IMG/VR virus record: IMGVR_UViG_3300036893_000016
Span: 1 to 45,234 of that record
DNA from: a virus
DNA: 45,234 bases
Strand: one strand, 5' to 3'
The notes under the pieces are model-generated. The model was not told where the DNA came from. It searched no databases and worked only from the letters and a program-made list of their open reading frames with translations. The translations under genes were made by a program, and so were the position numbers. Shown here piece after piece: positions 14,534 through 20,633 of this stretch; the stretch's first letter is position 1; each line of letters begins with the position of its first letter.

Positions 14534-15259
14534 TCACAACGATTTCTCTTCCTTAGCGCATCTTTCAATATCTGCCATTGCCTTTAAATTATTCTCATAA
14601 AATCTAGGGAAACTAACTTTAATAGGAGAACTTGCTTCATATATTAGAAATGCTGCTAATGGCGTATTGTGAAATGATTCTAATTTCTTTCCTTCTTCTC
14701 CTGCTAATTGAACTATCCATCCTGCTCGACAATGTGTTGTTTCGCACGTATGCCAAGTGGACATATCAAAGGCATTAGGATTTTTTACAACGTCAAGCAA
14801 TTTAGTATGTATGTTTTCTATTTTAGGAATTAAAACCTTATTTACTTCTTCAAGTGGTGATTTTTCTTTTAAGTCAGAGCAGCGAGAGCAGCGAGAGCAG
14901 CGAGAGCAGCGAGAGCAGCGAGAGCAGCGAGAGCAGACAGAGCAGTCAGAGCAGCCAGAGCAGTCAGAGCAATCAGAGCAGTCATAGCAGTCAGAGCAGT
15001 CAGAGCAGTCATAGCAGTCAGAGCAGCGAGAGCAGCGAGAGCAGCGAGAGCAGCGAGAGCAGCCAGAGCAGTCAGAGCAGTGAGAGCATACATAGCAGCC
15101 ATAGCAGTCAGAGCAGTCAGAGCAGTCATAGCAGCCTTTATTACTCTTATTTTGTTTTTCAAAATTAGGATAATTTTTAGCGAATGATTTACTAACGCCA
15201 TTTTCTTCTTTATTTTCTCTTTCTAAAAAATCTTCGTAACTATCATAAATCTTGGTCAT
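14534..15259 (-). CDS. Protein with Cys at every third residue
   Basis: 241 residues in three parts. 1-38: a polar helical head (KIYDSYEDFLERENKEENG, then FAKNYPNFEKQ). 39-131: about 30 triplets of form C-S/Y-x in which x is D, G, R or H, so a Cys recurs every third residue for about 90 residues. 132-241: a globular tail with LIPKIENIHTKLLDVVKNP and WHTCETTHCRAGWIVQLAGE. Three-residue periodicity suggests a narrow beta-helix (three residues per face, as in antifreeze solenoids) or a polynuclear metal binder. The tail resembles a conserved phage domain with the WHxCxTTHCRAGW signature. AAGGAG precedes the ATG. Function unknown. Confidence 0.75.
   Translation of the reverse strand: MTKIYDSYEDFLERENKEENGVSKSFAKNYPNFEKQNKSNKGCYDCSDCSDCYGCYVCSHCSDCSGCSRCSRCSRCSRCSDCYDCSDCSDCYDCSDCSDCSGCSDCSVCSRCSRCSRCSRCSRCSRCSDLKEKSPLEEVNKVLIPKIENIHTKLLDVVKNPNAFDMSTWHTCETTHCRAGWIVQLAGEEGKKLESFHNTPLAAFLIYEASSPIKVSFPRFYENNLKAMADIERCAKEEKSL
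14873..15136. repeat. Nine-base tandem repeat tract inside the Cys-triplet gene
   Basis: About 29 tandem nine-base units (+ strand AGCGAGAGC, AGCAGTCAG and similar), giving the CSx-CSx-CSx coding pattern on the minus strand. Blocks of identical units and two longer blocks that recur suggest slippage or unequal exchange. The tract leaves other frames open, which is an effect of composition, not extra genes. Confidence 0.9.
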
Positions 15260-15272
15260 TAAGTTCTCCTTT

Positions 15273-15622
15273 TCATTTAGTTATCTTGGGCGTCATGGCA
15301 GTTGGTTTAAATATAACAATACAGCTTGGGAATGGGGCGGAATTTTTAGCCCCCCCAAATTTTAATCTACCTTTGATAAAGCGTATTTCTTTAGCTCGCA
15401 TGACATAATCGTGCCACCATTTAGTGTCAGTTCTCGAAGGTATGAGCATGACGACTGTTTTACCCTTACAGCTTTGGCTATAAGCGTAAGCAATCCACTC
15501 TTTGATGTTACTGTACGGTGGATTAACAAAAACACTTTCCCCCCAATCTCTTGTAAGTCCTTCGCTTCCCATAAGTGGTCAGGGGTCATCTGTAAACTTA
15601 AATTCTTCGTTGAGTTTGTCAT
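15273..15622 (-). pseudogene. Phage N6-adenine DNA methyltransferase, truncated and frameshifted
   Basis: The N-terminus from ATG 15622 (RBS AAAGGA; MTNSTKN, then MTPDHLWEA) is in one frame; from about 15570 the rest is in another: GLTRDWGESVFVNPPYSN, then KTVVMLIPSRTDTKWWHDYV, then EIRFIKGRLKFGGAKNSAPF. This is the phage Dam family, with catalytic motif NPPY kept. Compared with the family, about 40 residues between TPDHLW and DGLTxxW (the DPC/SAM-binding segment) are missing, and the frame is broken there. About 117 residues remain of a usual 150-180. Probably inactive, unless translation restarts at ATG 15572 and a partner supplies the rest. Confidence 0.75.
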
Positions 15623-15698
15623 AACAATCCTTTGGCGTTGATCAATGATCCGTTGCTGATGAAAACATTACTTTATTAAAAACCATTTTGTATCCTTA

Positions 15699-15760
15699 CG
15701 CCACATGACGCCGTTTATACTTGCTCTCCGTTCCTTTAATGTTGTGGGTGATGGGGTTAT
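15699..15760 (-). repeat. Intergenic repeat B5, long form
   Basis: Identical for 62 bases to B1 (11802-11863). Begins with the stop of the gene at 15757. No gene of useful length starts after it before the adenine methyltransferase at 15622; only a 12-codon frame does. Both long copies therefore lie next to damaged methyltransferase genes. Confidence 0.9.
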
Positions 15761-15957
15761 CTATCCTTATCTTCATTTATGGCTTTAGGCGAAAAATCTT
15801 CATAGCATTGTTCGCAAACGTGCTTATCATCGTCACCGCAAGAAATAAAATCTAATTCTCTAAAGAACTCCTCACAGTTATCACACTTGTAAACATCACA
15901 TCTACATTGAGAACACTCACAGACTGTCCTAGTAATTACTGTTCCATTTACGCTCAT
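15757..15957 (-). CDS. Small Cys-rich zinc-finger-like protein
   Basis: 66 residues. CECSQCRC and CDNC near residues 13-28, then ISCGDDD and CEQC near 39-52: four CxxC-like pairs, able to bind two zinc ions in a treble-clef or ribbon-like fold. Start placed by the repeat-derived GGAGAG. Likely binds nucleic acid or protein; target unknown. Confidence 0.65.
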   Translation of the reverse strand: MSVNGTVITRTVCECSQCRCDVYKCDNCEEFFRELDFISCGDDDKHVCEQCYEDFSPKAINEDKDR

Positions 15958-15969
15958 TCTCTCTCCATT

Positions 15970-15989
15970 CCTTTAACAATGCCGTTTAA
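15970..15989 (-). repeat. Intergenic repeat A5
   Basis: Consensus core. Supplies the stop of the gene at 15986 and, with a B-style AAAGGAATGGAGAG half, the ribosome-binding site for ATG 15957. Confidence 0.9.
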
Positions 15990-16249
15990 TCTAAAATCTT
16001 CTTTCTTCTTAAAGAGTCAAATAGATTGCGTTTTTTTAAAAAGTTTAAACAATCACATTTATTACAAACTCCGCCTGTATAGTTAATGCTATACGAAGTC
16101 CCGTGAACCGCTCGTATATGTCCACATTCGCACATGGTATTATTGATTATTTCTTTCTTATCTTTAATATAATCAAGTTCTGCTTCTTGAAGCAACTTTC
16201 TGGCTTCTTTAACTTTAGGATGGTCTTTAAATTCAGGGTCACAACTCAT
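15986..16249 (-). CDS. Helical plus zinc-finger protein
   Basis: 87 residues. An N-terminal helix (HPKVKEARKLLQEAELDYIK) is followed by CECGHIRAVH, then GVCNKCDC at residues about 39-67: the CxCGHxxxxH...CxxCxC pattern of a small zinc domain often seen in phage proteins. The C-terminus is basic (KKRNLFDSLRRKK). Nucleic-acid binding is plausible. Confidence 0.65.
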   Translation of the reverse strand: MSCDPEFKDHPKVKEARKLLQEAELDYIKDKKEIINNTMCECGHIRAVHGTSYSINYTGGVCNKCDCLNFLKKRNLFDSLRRKKILD

Positions 16250-16255
16250 ATCCCT

Positions 16256-16275
16256 CCTTTAACAATGCCGTTTAA
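16256..16275 (-). repeat. Intergenic repeat A6
   Basis: Consensus core. Holds the stop of the HAD gene (16272) and GGAGGGAT for ATG 16249. Confidence 0.9.
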
Positions 16276-16625
16276 ACTGGTAACTTCATCCAGTGAATAA
16301 AATTATCAACATCATCAATTAATTTATCCCAATTACCTGTAAAGGTTACTCCTCTATCATCAACATAAATAAAAGCAGGTGGTTTATGGTCGCATAATTC
16401 ATCAACCTGAATATCGTTATTAACAAACCAATCGGACATAGCTTGCTTACCACCCTCTTGACCTGAACGAGAAGAATAGACAACCACTTTCCAGTTTTCA
16501 CGAAGTTTAGCAATAGCTTCTCGTGCCCCAATAACGGGAGGGTCTGGTATAATAGATGCACCTTTCCATCCACTTTTATAACTATGAATTACTCCGTCGA
16601 AGTCTAAGCACAATGTTTTTTTCAT
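16272..16625 (-). CDS. HAD-superfamily phosphatase
   Basis: 117 residues. Motif I LDFDGVIH (nucleophile D8, acid/base D10), motif II VVYSSRSG with its Ser near residue 51, a Lys at about 80 (HKPPAFIYV), and motif IV YVDDRG at about 86. This is the small cap-less HAD form common in phages, related to the phosphatase half of polynucleotide kinases. Substrate could be a nucleotide or a nucleic-acid 3' phosphate. Overlaps the stop of the gene at 16622 by four bases (ATGA). Confidence 0.82.
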   Translation of the reverse strand: MKKTLCLDFDGVIHSYKSGWKGASIIPDPPVIGAREAIAKLRENWKVVVYSSRSGQEGGKQAMSDWFVNNDIQVDELCDHKPPAFIYVDDRGVTFTGNWDKLIDDVDNFIHWMKLPV

Positions 16626-16870
16626 AATGATTCCGCCTTTTCGATAATTGATTTACCCAATTCCATAGCTTGCTCTTTATACATTCCTAACCAAGCTACT
16701 GGTGTTCCAAAGTGAATAATAACTTTATCCTCTTTTGTTCCAACCGCTAACTTGATTTCTCCTTCATCAGTGGCATGAATTTGCCCTCTCGGGAATTGGT
16801 TAGTTTTTCCAAGCCCCATAGATTCAATAAACTCTTTACTCATTTCTGGACTCTCACTGTGATTACTCAT
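16622..16870 (-). CDS. Hypothetical 82-residue phage protein
   Basis: Polar head (residues 1-30), then beta strands (EIKLAVGTKEDKVIIHFG) and a final motif VAWLGMYKEQAMELGKSIIE, which is frequent in small phage early proteins (a strand, then xWLxMxPxxAxxLAxxLxxxA). Function unknown. Ribosome-binding site from repeat A7; coupled to the HAD gene. Confidence 0.7.
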   Translation of the reverse strand: MSNHSESPEMSKEFIESMGLGKTNQFPRGQIHATDEGEIKLAVGTKEDKVIIHFGTPVAWLGMYKEQAMELGKSIIEKAESL

Positions 16871-16876
16871 ATCCCT

Positions 16877-16896
16877 CCTTTAACAATGCCGTTTAT
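16877..16896 (-). repeat. Intergenic repeat A7
   Basis: Core ends GTTTAT instead of GTTTAA on the + strand. Holds the stop of a 23-residue frame at 16893 and GGAGGGAT for ATG 16870. Confidence 0.9.
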
Positions 16897-16964
16897 ACAT
16901 ATACAGATTCTTCATCCCATAAGATGCGCTGCTCATTTGGTGATTCAAAGTCTTTCGGATTCAT
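16893..16964 (-). CDS. 23-residue microprotein
   Basis: Starts MNPKDFESPNEQ and ends DEESVYV; strongly acidic. It is very short, but it has a GGAGG ribosome-binding site, an ATGA overlap with the preceding gene and a stop inside repeat A7, so it fills a cassette the way its larger neighbours do. Function unknown. Confidence 0.5.
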   Translation of the reverse strand: MNPKDFESPNEQRILWDEESVYV

Positions 16965-17320
16965 AAGGCCTCCAGAGTTTTTAGAAGTTCTTGCATTTCG
17001 GGGATTGTCCATTTCTTCAGAGAATTAGCCCTTTGATTAAGAGCAATATATTCATACTCTCCAAGCTTTTCTTTTGTGAACTCACCTGCTAAAACAGGGT
17101 TCTTGTGCCACCAGAATATATGGCAACCGCTACACAAACAAAAGGCGTTTTTAATATCCCAGCGCACGGACATCTTATCTCTTGGGTGAATATGTGAACA
17201 TTGAAGCTTTGAGTGTTCTACTACACCACAGTTACGTTCGCAATAGCCCCTACTACGAACTACTCTTGAAAATTCTTTATCAAGCTTGGTCTTTAACGAC
17301 TTCTTTGTAATCTTTTTCAT
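16961..17320 (-). CDS. NinG/HNH-like recombination endonuclease
   Basis: 119 residues. CERNCGVVEHSKLQCSHIHP, then SVRWDIKNAFCLCSGCHIFW: paired Cys ligands around a CSHI and NAxxLCxxCH core, the zinc-bound beta-beta-alpha fold of lambda NinG (Rap) and HNH-type nucleases. Expected to cut branched or nicked DNA. It follows ERF and NinB-like genes, as recombination genes usually do in lambdoid phages. The start overlaps the upstream gene by 41 bases; a later start is possible. Confidence 0.7.
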   Translation of the reverse strand: MKKITKKSLKTKLDKEFSRVVRSRGYCERNCGVVEHSKLQCSHIHPRDKMSVRWDIKNAFCLCSGCHIFWWHKNPVLAGEFTKEKLGEYEYIALNQRANSLKKWTIPEMQELLKTLEAL

Positions 17321-17588
17321 TAGGATCGGGAATTGAGCAACCTAATTCTTGCGCTGCCCACCTTTGTATTCGTTCAAGGTATGTTTTAAATTCAACGGTA
17401 GTTAGTCCTGTGGTGCTTGTTTTGCCTGTGTGTTTTAGGAACTTAAGCTTTAAGATATCGTGCGCTTCTTCTACGTCATACCCTAGTTCTTGTGAAATAA
17501 TGTCCAAAACAACTCCAAAGTAATATTTGTTCTGTGGGTTGCTCCTTAGTGTGCTTGTAAAAAGAAATTTGCACTTAGGACAGATCAT
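17280..17588 (-). CDS. NinB-like recombination protein
   Basis: 102 residues from ATG 17588, chosen because it overlaps the ERF stop as ATGA (an upstream in-frame ATG at 17612 lies inside ERF). N-terminal CPKC may bind zinc. RSNPQNKYYFGVVLDIISQE, then AHDILKLKFL, then TTVEFKTYLERIQRWAAQELG and IPDP match the conserved order of NinB-type proteins (RSxxQNxxxWxxxxxIA... and a final IPxP). NinB works with single-strand annealing or RecFOR functions at recombination intermediates. Confidence 0.65.
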   Translation of the reverse strand: MICPKCKFLFTSTLRSNPQNKYYFGVVLDIISQELGYDVEEAHDILKLKFLKHTGKTSTTGLTTVEFKTYLERIQRWAAQELGCSIPDPNEKDYKEVVKDQA

Positions 17589-18226
17589 TTTATAGTCTTC
17601 ATTTTGTTCCAAATAACCGCAAGGTCTAAATCACTTAATCCTTTTAAATTCTCAGCAAATCCATTATCTACGCGCCAAGTCTTAAAAGTATCTGGTGTCT
17701 TGAACTTTTCTTTAGCGAGTTTCTCAACGTGTGGCATCATGCTATTATCTGTTGGAGCTGATTTAGTTATTGTCTGTACTTGAACCTTGGGCTTTTGTGT
17801 GGCATCGGGGTCTTCGTTATCAGTAGCAACCTTGAAGAATTTAAGACCAAAATATCTTTCTCCATAAGTATGCGCCTTACCTTCTGCCTTTGCAGGGTCT
17901 TCATCTTCCCCAGAGCTAATCCATTTACAAACGATTCTTTCCTCTGGGTTATCCGCATCTATCCAAGTAAATGTCAAGTCCATGTTTACGACAAACTGAA
18001 CAAACGTCTTGGCGTTTCCCTTGTTATCAACCCCTTCAAATTCGTATCTGTTATGTGTGGACTTAACCACATCTGTGATTAACAACAATCCAAGCTCATC
18101 CATCTTTGGTCGTATTGTATTAAGCAAAGAAGAACCAGAAACGTATTTATATTGATACCCCTGCTCATCTTTCACAAGAAAATCTACAAGCTTACGGACT
18201 TCAATTATCTTTTGGTAAATATTCAC
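17585..18226 (-). CDS. erf: ERF-family single-strand annealing protein
   Basis: 213 residues. Residues 1-150 show the ERF pattern: YKYVSGSSLLNTIRPKMDEL, then GLLLITDVV, then DLTFTWIDADNPEERIVCKW, then AKAEGKAHTYGERYFGLKFF (GxxxxYxxRYxLxxxF). These annealases form rings that pair complementary single strands during phage replication and circularisation. The C-terminal 60 residues are a linker plus a small helical domain. First of a three-gene recombination set with the NinB-like and NinG-like genes. Confidence 0.85.
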   Translation of the reverse strand: MNIYQKIIEVRKLVDFLVKDEQGYQYKYVSGSSLLNTIRPKMDELGLLLITDVVKSTHNRYEFEGVDNKGNAKTFVQFVVNMDLTFTWIDADNPEERIVCKWISSGEDEDPAKAEGKAHTYGERYFGLKFFKVATDNEDPDATQKPKVQVQTITKSAPTDNSMMPHVEKLAKEKFKTPDTFKTWRVDNGFAENLKGLSDLDLAVIWNKMKTIK

Positions 18227-18229
18227 TTA

Positions 18230-18466
18230 TTACTCACTTTCTTCTGGAGCATCACCATCATCAGCTCTTGTATGATCTGATTCTTCATAAAAACACTTAA
18301 AACAACACTTGTGTTTATGGTTATAGGCTTCCTCGTAAACACGATTCTTGCAAAGTACGCAAAAATATTCGTCATATTTACTGGTTTCTTCTGATTCTAT
18401 TAAAAGCGTGTTTCCGCCTACTTTGTTTAATGCTGATTGTAATTTACGATAAAGTGTCATAGTCAT
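18230..18466 (-). CDS. Small zinc-finger protein
   Basis: 78 residues. FCVLCKN and KCCFKCFYE form two CxxC pairs 17 residues apart (residues about 36-58), an LIM/ribbon-like zinc site, followed by an acidic tail (HTRADDGDAPEESE). Starts four bases inside the previous gene. Position directly upstream of ERF suggests an early regulatory or DNA-handling role. Confidence 0.65.
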   Translation of the reverse strand: MTMTLYRKLQSALNKVGGNTLLIESEETSKYDEYFCVLCKNRVYEEAYNHKHKCCFKCFYEESDHTRADDGDAPEESE

Positions 18467-18738
18467 ACCTTTCTACAGGAAACATCGAATCCCTGTCCTT
18501 TTAACTGATCGTATGCTTTTTGGAGTTCTGGTGTTAAACCGCTACAATCGGCATGAGCGACCTTACAACTACATATTAGGAGTAACCCACCCAAAAGCAT
18601 ACAAAAGCCCACCATGATGGCATTATGCACGATTGACGGCCTTTCCTGAAGCGTCTCTGGCATATTTCCTTTTAATATCTTCCTGATGTTCTTAATCTGC
18701 TTTGCATCATTGTTCCGCATTGGGATATTTGAGTGCAT
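18463..18738 (-). CDS. Membrane-anchored small protein with periplasmic Cys domain
   Basis: 91 residues. A cytoplasmic N-terminus of about 36 residues, a membrane helix at 38-58 (IMVGFCMLLGGLLLICSC), then about 30 residues ending in GLTPELQKAYDQLKGQGFDVSCRKV with a Cys pair. The sequence VAHA before DCSG looks like a signal-peptidase site, so the end may be released. AAGGAAATAAAT ATG. Function unknown. Confidence 0.65.
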   Translation of the reverse strand: MHSNIPMRNNDAKQIKNIRKILKGNMPETLQERPSIVHNAIMVGFCMLLGGLLLICSCKVAHADCSGLTPELQKAYDQLKGQGFDVSCRKV

Positions 18739-18740
18739 AT

Positions 18741-18875
18741 TTATTTCCTTTTTAACCAGTTTTTTATTAACGCTGTGAGTATTTCCTTAATTGTCTTTCT
18801 TTCTTTTGATGCCTTAATCTTTACCATTGCGTGTAAATCTTCATCTACATCTATAAGTATTCGTTTATATTTCAT
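18741..18875 (-). CDS. Ribbon-helix-helix regulator
   Basis: 44 residues. KRILIDVDEDLHAMVKIKAS, then KERKTIKEILTALIKNWLKRK: one beta strand followed by two helices with the T-x-x-E-turn arrangement of Arc/CopG/MetJ-like repressors. Such proteins dimerise and place the strand pair in the major groove. First gene of the leftward early operon, 20 bases below its own promoter (18896-18923), so autorepression is likely. GGAGG precedes ATG 18875. Confidence 0.75.
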   Translation of the reverse strand: MKYKRILIDVDEDLHAMVKIKASKERKTIKEILTALIKNWLKRK

Positions 18876-18895
18876 ATCCAACCTCCTTACTTACA

Positions 18896-18923
18896 AGTAT
18901 ACGCATAAATGTACAAATGTCAA
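18896..18923 (-). promoter_or_regulatory. Early leftward promoter with operator-like dyads
   Basis: On the minus strand: TTGACA (18923-18918, perfect -35), 16-base spacer, TATACT (18901-18896). The spacer and -10 contain palindromes TGTACA and GTATAC. A 19-base inverted repeat GGAAAT/ATTTCC (18924-18942) abuts the -35. These are natural sites for the ribbon-helix-helix protein encoded directly downstream. Confidence 0.75.
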
Positions 18924-18931
18924 GGAAATAA

Positions 18932-19129
18932 TTATAATTTCCCTTTTAATCCGGTATGCTTCTGGTTTGACAAAACAACATCAGCTTTGCAAGAATTAAA
19001 ATCAGCAGTTCCTAATGTTCTTCTCGACGGTGATATCTTACCTTCGGCTTTCCATTTATGAGTTTTTGGTATGATGGTGTGTTTACGGCGTTTGCCACGA
19101 GATTTAATTTTTAAGATACATTTAAGCAT
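18932..19129 (-). CDS. Hypothetical basic protein at end of sugar operon
   Basis: 65 residues from ATG 19129 (MLKCILKIKSRGKRRKHTII), overlapping the stop of the glycosyltransferase by 8 bases. Strongly basic first half; the end (NSCKADVVLSNQKHTGLKGKL) contains no motif I recognise. Its stop lies inside the palindrome upstream of the early promoter. Confidence 0.5.
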   Translation of the reverse strand: MLKCILKIKSRGKRRKHTIIPKTHKWKAEGKISPSRRTLGTADFNSCKADVVLSNQKHTGLKGKL

Positions 19130-19754
19130 TTTGCTTAATCCACGCACTATTTGGACGGCGCACATGGTTATATACAAGGTAATCGAAATATTTAAATTCA
19201 ATCCCTACTTCGGCCATTCTTTTCCATAGATTCCAATCGTGGCACTTAGTGCCTTGAAATCCTCCGGCCATTTCCCAAGCACGTTTACGAAAGAAACTAC
19301 CGGCAGGAAGGCGATTGTGCCTTTTAAAATATGAAGCCGTAACCGGCCGCTGTTCGCACAGGTCATATTCCTTCCTGCCAAACCAACACCTCTTATCTTC
19401 TGGCGGTACGTGGCCTGATATGTGGAACTTGTAGTGAGCAACTCCGGCCACTATGCCTTCGTGAACTTCGGCGATCATTTTAGCGAGTCCTTCAGGATAA
19501 AAGTAGTCGTCATCACAGAAGCAACAGACCCATTCAGTATCAACAACATTCTTTATTAAATAGTTGTAGGCCTCTGGAATTGATAGTATATAAGGGAATT
19601 TTCCTATTTTGTTATAGCTTCTTATACACTTTCCGTTCCAGTGAACAATAAGGTTATCAAATAAACAGCCATCTAAATAGGTGCTATTTAGCATATTTTC
19701 AAGAAGATTCAAGTCTGGATTATGTGTTGTGCAAACAAGGGTTATTTTTTCCAT
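19122..19754 (-). CDS. GT2-family glycosyltransferase
   Basis: 210 residues. ITLVCTTHNPDLNLLENML at the start, and the metal/nucleotide-sugar motif FCDDDYFYPEGLAKMI near residue 80: the GT-A fold of family GT2. Then HWNGKCIRSYNKIGKFPYIL and a conserved MAGGFQGTKCHDWNLWKRMAE (acceptor side, with the catalytic DW/E region). It would transfer a sugar from a nucleotide donor in the cytoplasm. Translated directly after a 46-residue gene (TAA followed by ATG). Confidence 0.82.
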   Translation of the reverse strand: MEKITLVCTTHNPDLNLLENMLNSTYLDGCLFDNLIVHWNGKCIRSYNKIGKFPYILSIPEAYNYLIKNVVDTEWVCCFCDDDYFYPEGLAKMIAEVHEGIVAGVAHYKFHISGHVPPEDKRCWFGRKEYDLCEQRPVTASYFKRHNRLPAGSFFRKRAWEMAGGFQGTKCHDWNLWKRMAEVGIEFKYFDYLVYNHVRRPNSAWIKQNA

Positions 19755-19895
19755 TTACCAACCCCACAGGAATATAGTGCAGTTAATTAAACTTAATTTA
19801 GGCTTATTGTTTTCTAACCAAATACGCCTTAATTCTTTTGTTCTTTTTCTTTTCTCGTATCCTTTAAAATACTTTCTTGTTTGATATCCGCCCAT
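19755..19895 (-). CDS. 46-residue basic protein in sugar operon
   Basis: MGGYQTRKYFKGYEKRKRTK, then ELRRIWLENNKPKLSLINCT and a Trp-containing end. Start overlaps the upstream methyltransferase stop by one base (TAATG) and its own stop directly abuts the next ATG, so it fills the gap exactly. Lys/Arg-rich; function unknown. Confidence 0.6.
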   Translation of the reverse strand: MGGYQTRKYFKGYEKRKRTKELRRIWLENNKPKLSLINCTIFLWGW

Positions 19896-20515
19896 TACTT
19901 GTACACCACTGAAATTCCAATTGACCTATTGTCAGGGTTTGACTTGTTCGGACCGAAACAGTCACAAAGCATCATCGTACCTCCAAAGGTCTTCATCTTT
20001 TCGCCATTGGCTTCGAGTTCTTTCCTGAAACGAATACATCCTGACTTGTGATCTCCTGGGCCTTCGTCTAAAAGCGTGTCGTGTAATAGAATTATCCCAC
20101 CATTCACAACCTTTGGTGCGAATCTTTCATAGTCAGCTTTAACCATGTGATACCGGTGATCTGCGTCAATATGAAGGAAGTCACATTTATCTATTTCAGC
20201 TATTGAAGAAGGCTGCTCTTTAGTTATAAAAGCAATATCTGGACGTCTGTTATGAAGCTCTTCTATTACCGCGTCAAGAACAGGATCTATTTTAATATCA
20301 ATAATCGTGAATTTTGCTTCTGGTGCACCGAAAAGCTGTGAGTATAGCCACACCGTACCACCGAAGCATGAGCCTATTTCAACCATGTTGTCGAACTTGC
20401 GATTGCCTAGCTCTGTGACTAACTGCTCAAGTTCATCCAAAGACTGAAGGATTCCACCATGTTTCACGGGAAACAATTTGTCGTACGTCATGATTAAATC
20501 ATATAGATTTGCCAT
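19895..20515 (-). CDS. Class I SAM-dependent methyltransferase
   Basis: 206 residues. Motif I MVEIGSCFGGTVWLYSQ near residue 42 and post-I acidic IIDIKI near 73; DFLHIDADHRYHMVKADYER near 112 and GGIILLHDT near 140 are typical of the Methyltransf_24/CmcI-like group, which often methylate hydroxyls of sugars or antibiotics. With glycosyltransferases on both sides it probably O-methylates a sugar. N-terminal 35 residues form a helical cap. Confidence 0.75.
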   Translation of the reverse strand: MANLYDLIMTYDKLFPVKHGGILQSLDELEQLVTELGNRKFDNMVEIGSCFGGTVWLYSQLFGAPEAKFTIIDIKIDPVLDAVIEELHNRRPDIAFITKEQPSSIAEIDKCDFLHIDADHRYHMVKADYERFAPKVVNGGIILLHDTLLDEGPGDHKSGCIRFRKELEANGEKMKTFGGTMMLCDCFGPNKSNPDNRSIGISVVYK

Positions 20516-20516
20516 A

Positions 20517-20633
20517 TTACCCTTTCATTTTAAAATATCCGTAAACAACTATTCCCAAGAGAATGGCACATACAATAAGGCCACCATTCCCATCTCCTTC
20601 CTGTGATATTGGTTGCCAATCAGCTACGAGCAC
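20517..20633 (-). CDS. Small single-pass membrane protein, GTG start
   Basis: 38 residues: VLVADWQPISQEGDGNG, then a membrane helix (GGLIVCAILLGIVVYGYF), then KMKG. GTG 20633 lies inside the end of the fucose-synthase-like gene behind AAGGAG, and the stop is two bases before the next gene. Might tether sugar enzymes to the membrane. No ATG start is available. Confidence 0.5.
   Translation of the reverse strand: MLVADWQPISQEGDGNGGLIVCAILLGIVVYGYFKMKG

Noticed and set aside
14757-15201. Three further long open frames over the nine-base repeat tract, on both strands
   Set aside because: They arise from the repeat composition; none has a ribosome-binding site or non-repeat conserved sequence, while the minus-strand Cys-triplet gene does.
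11802-16896. CRISPR-like array
   Set aside because: The repeats recur at very uneven distances, lie between genes and carry stop codons and ribosome-binding sites; there are no spacers and no cas genes.
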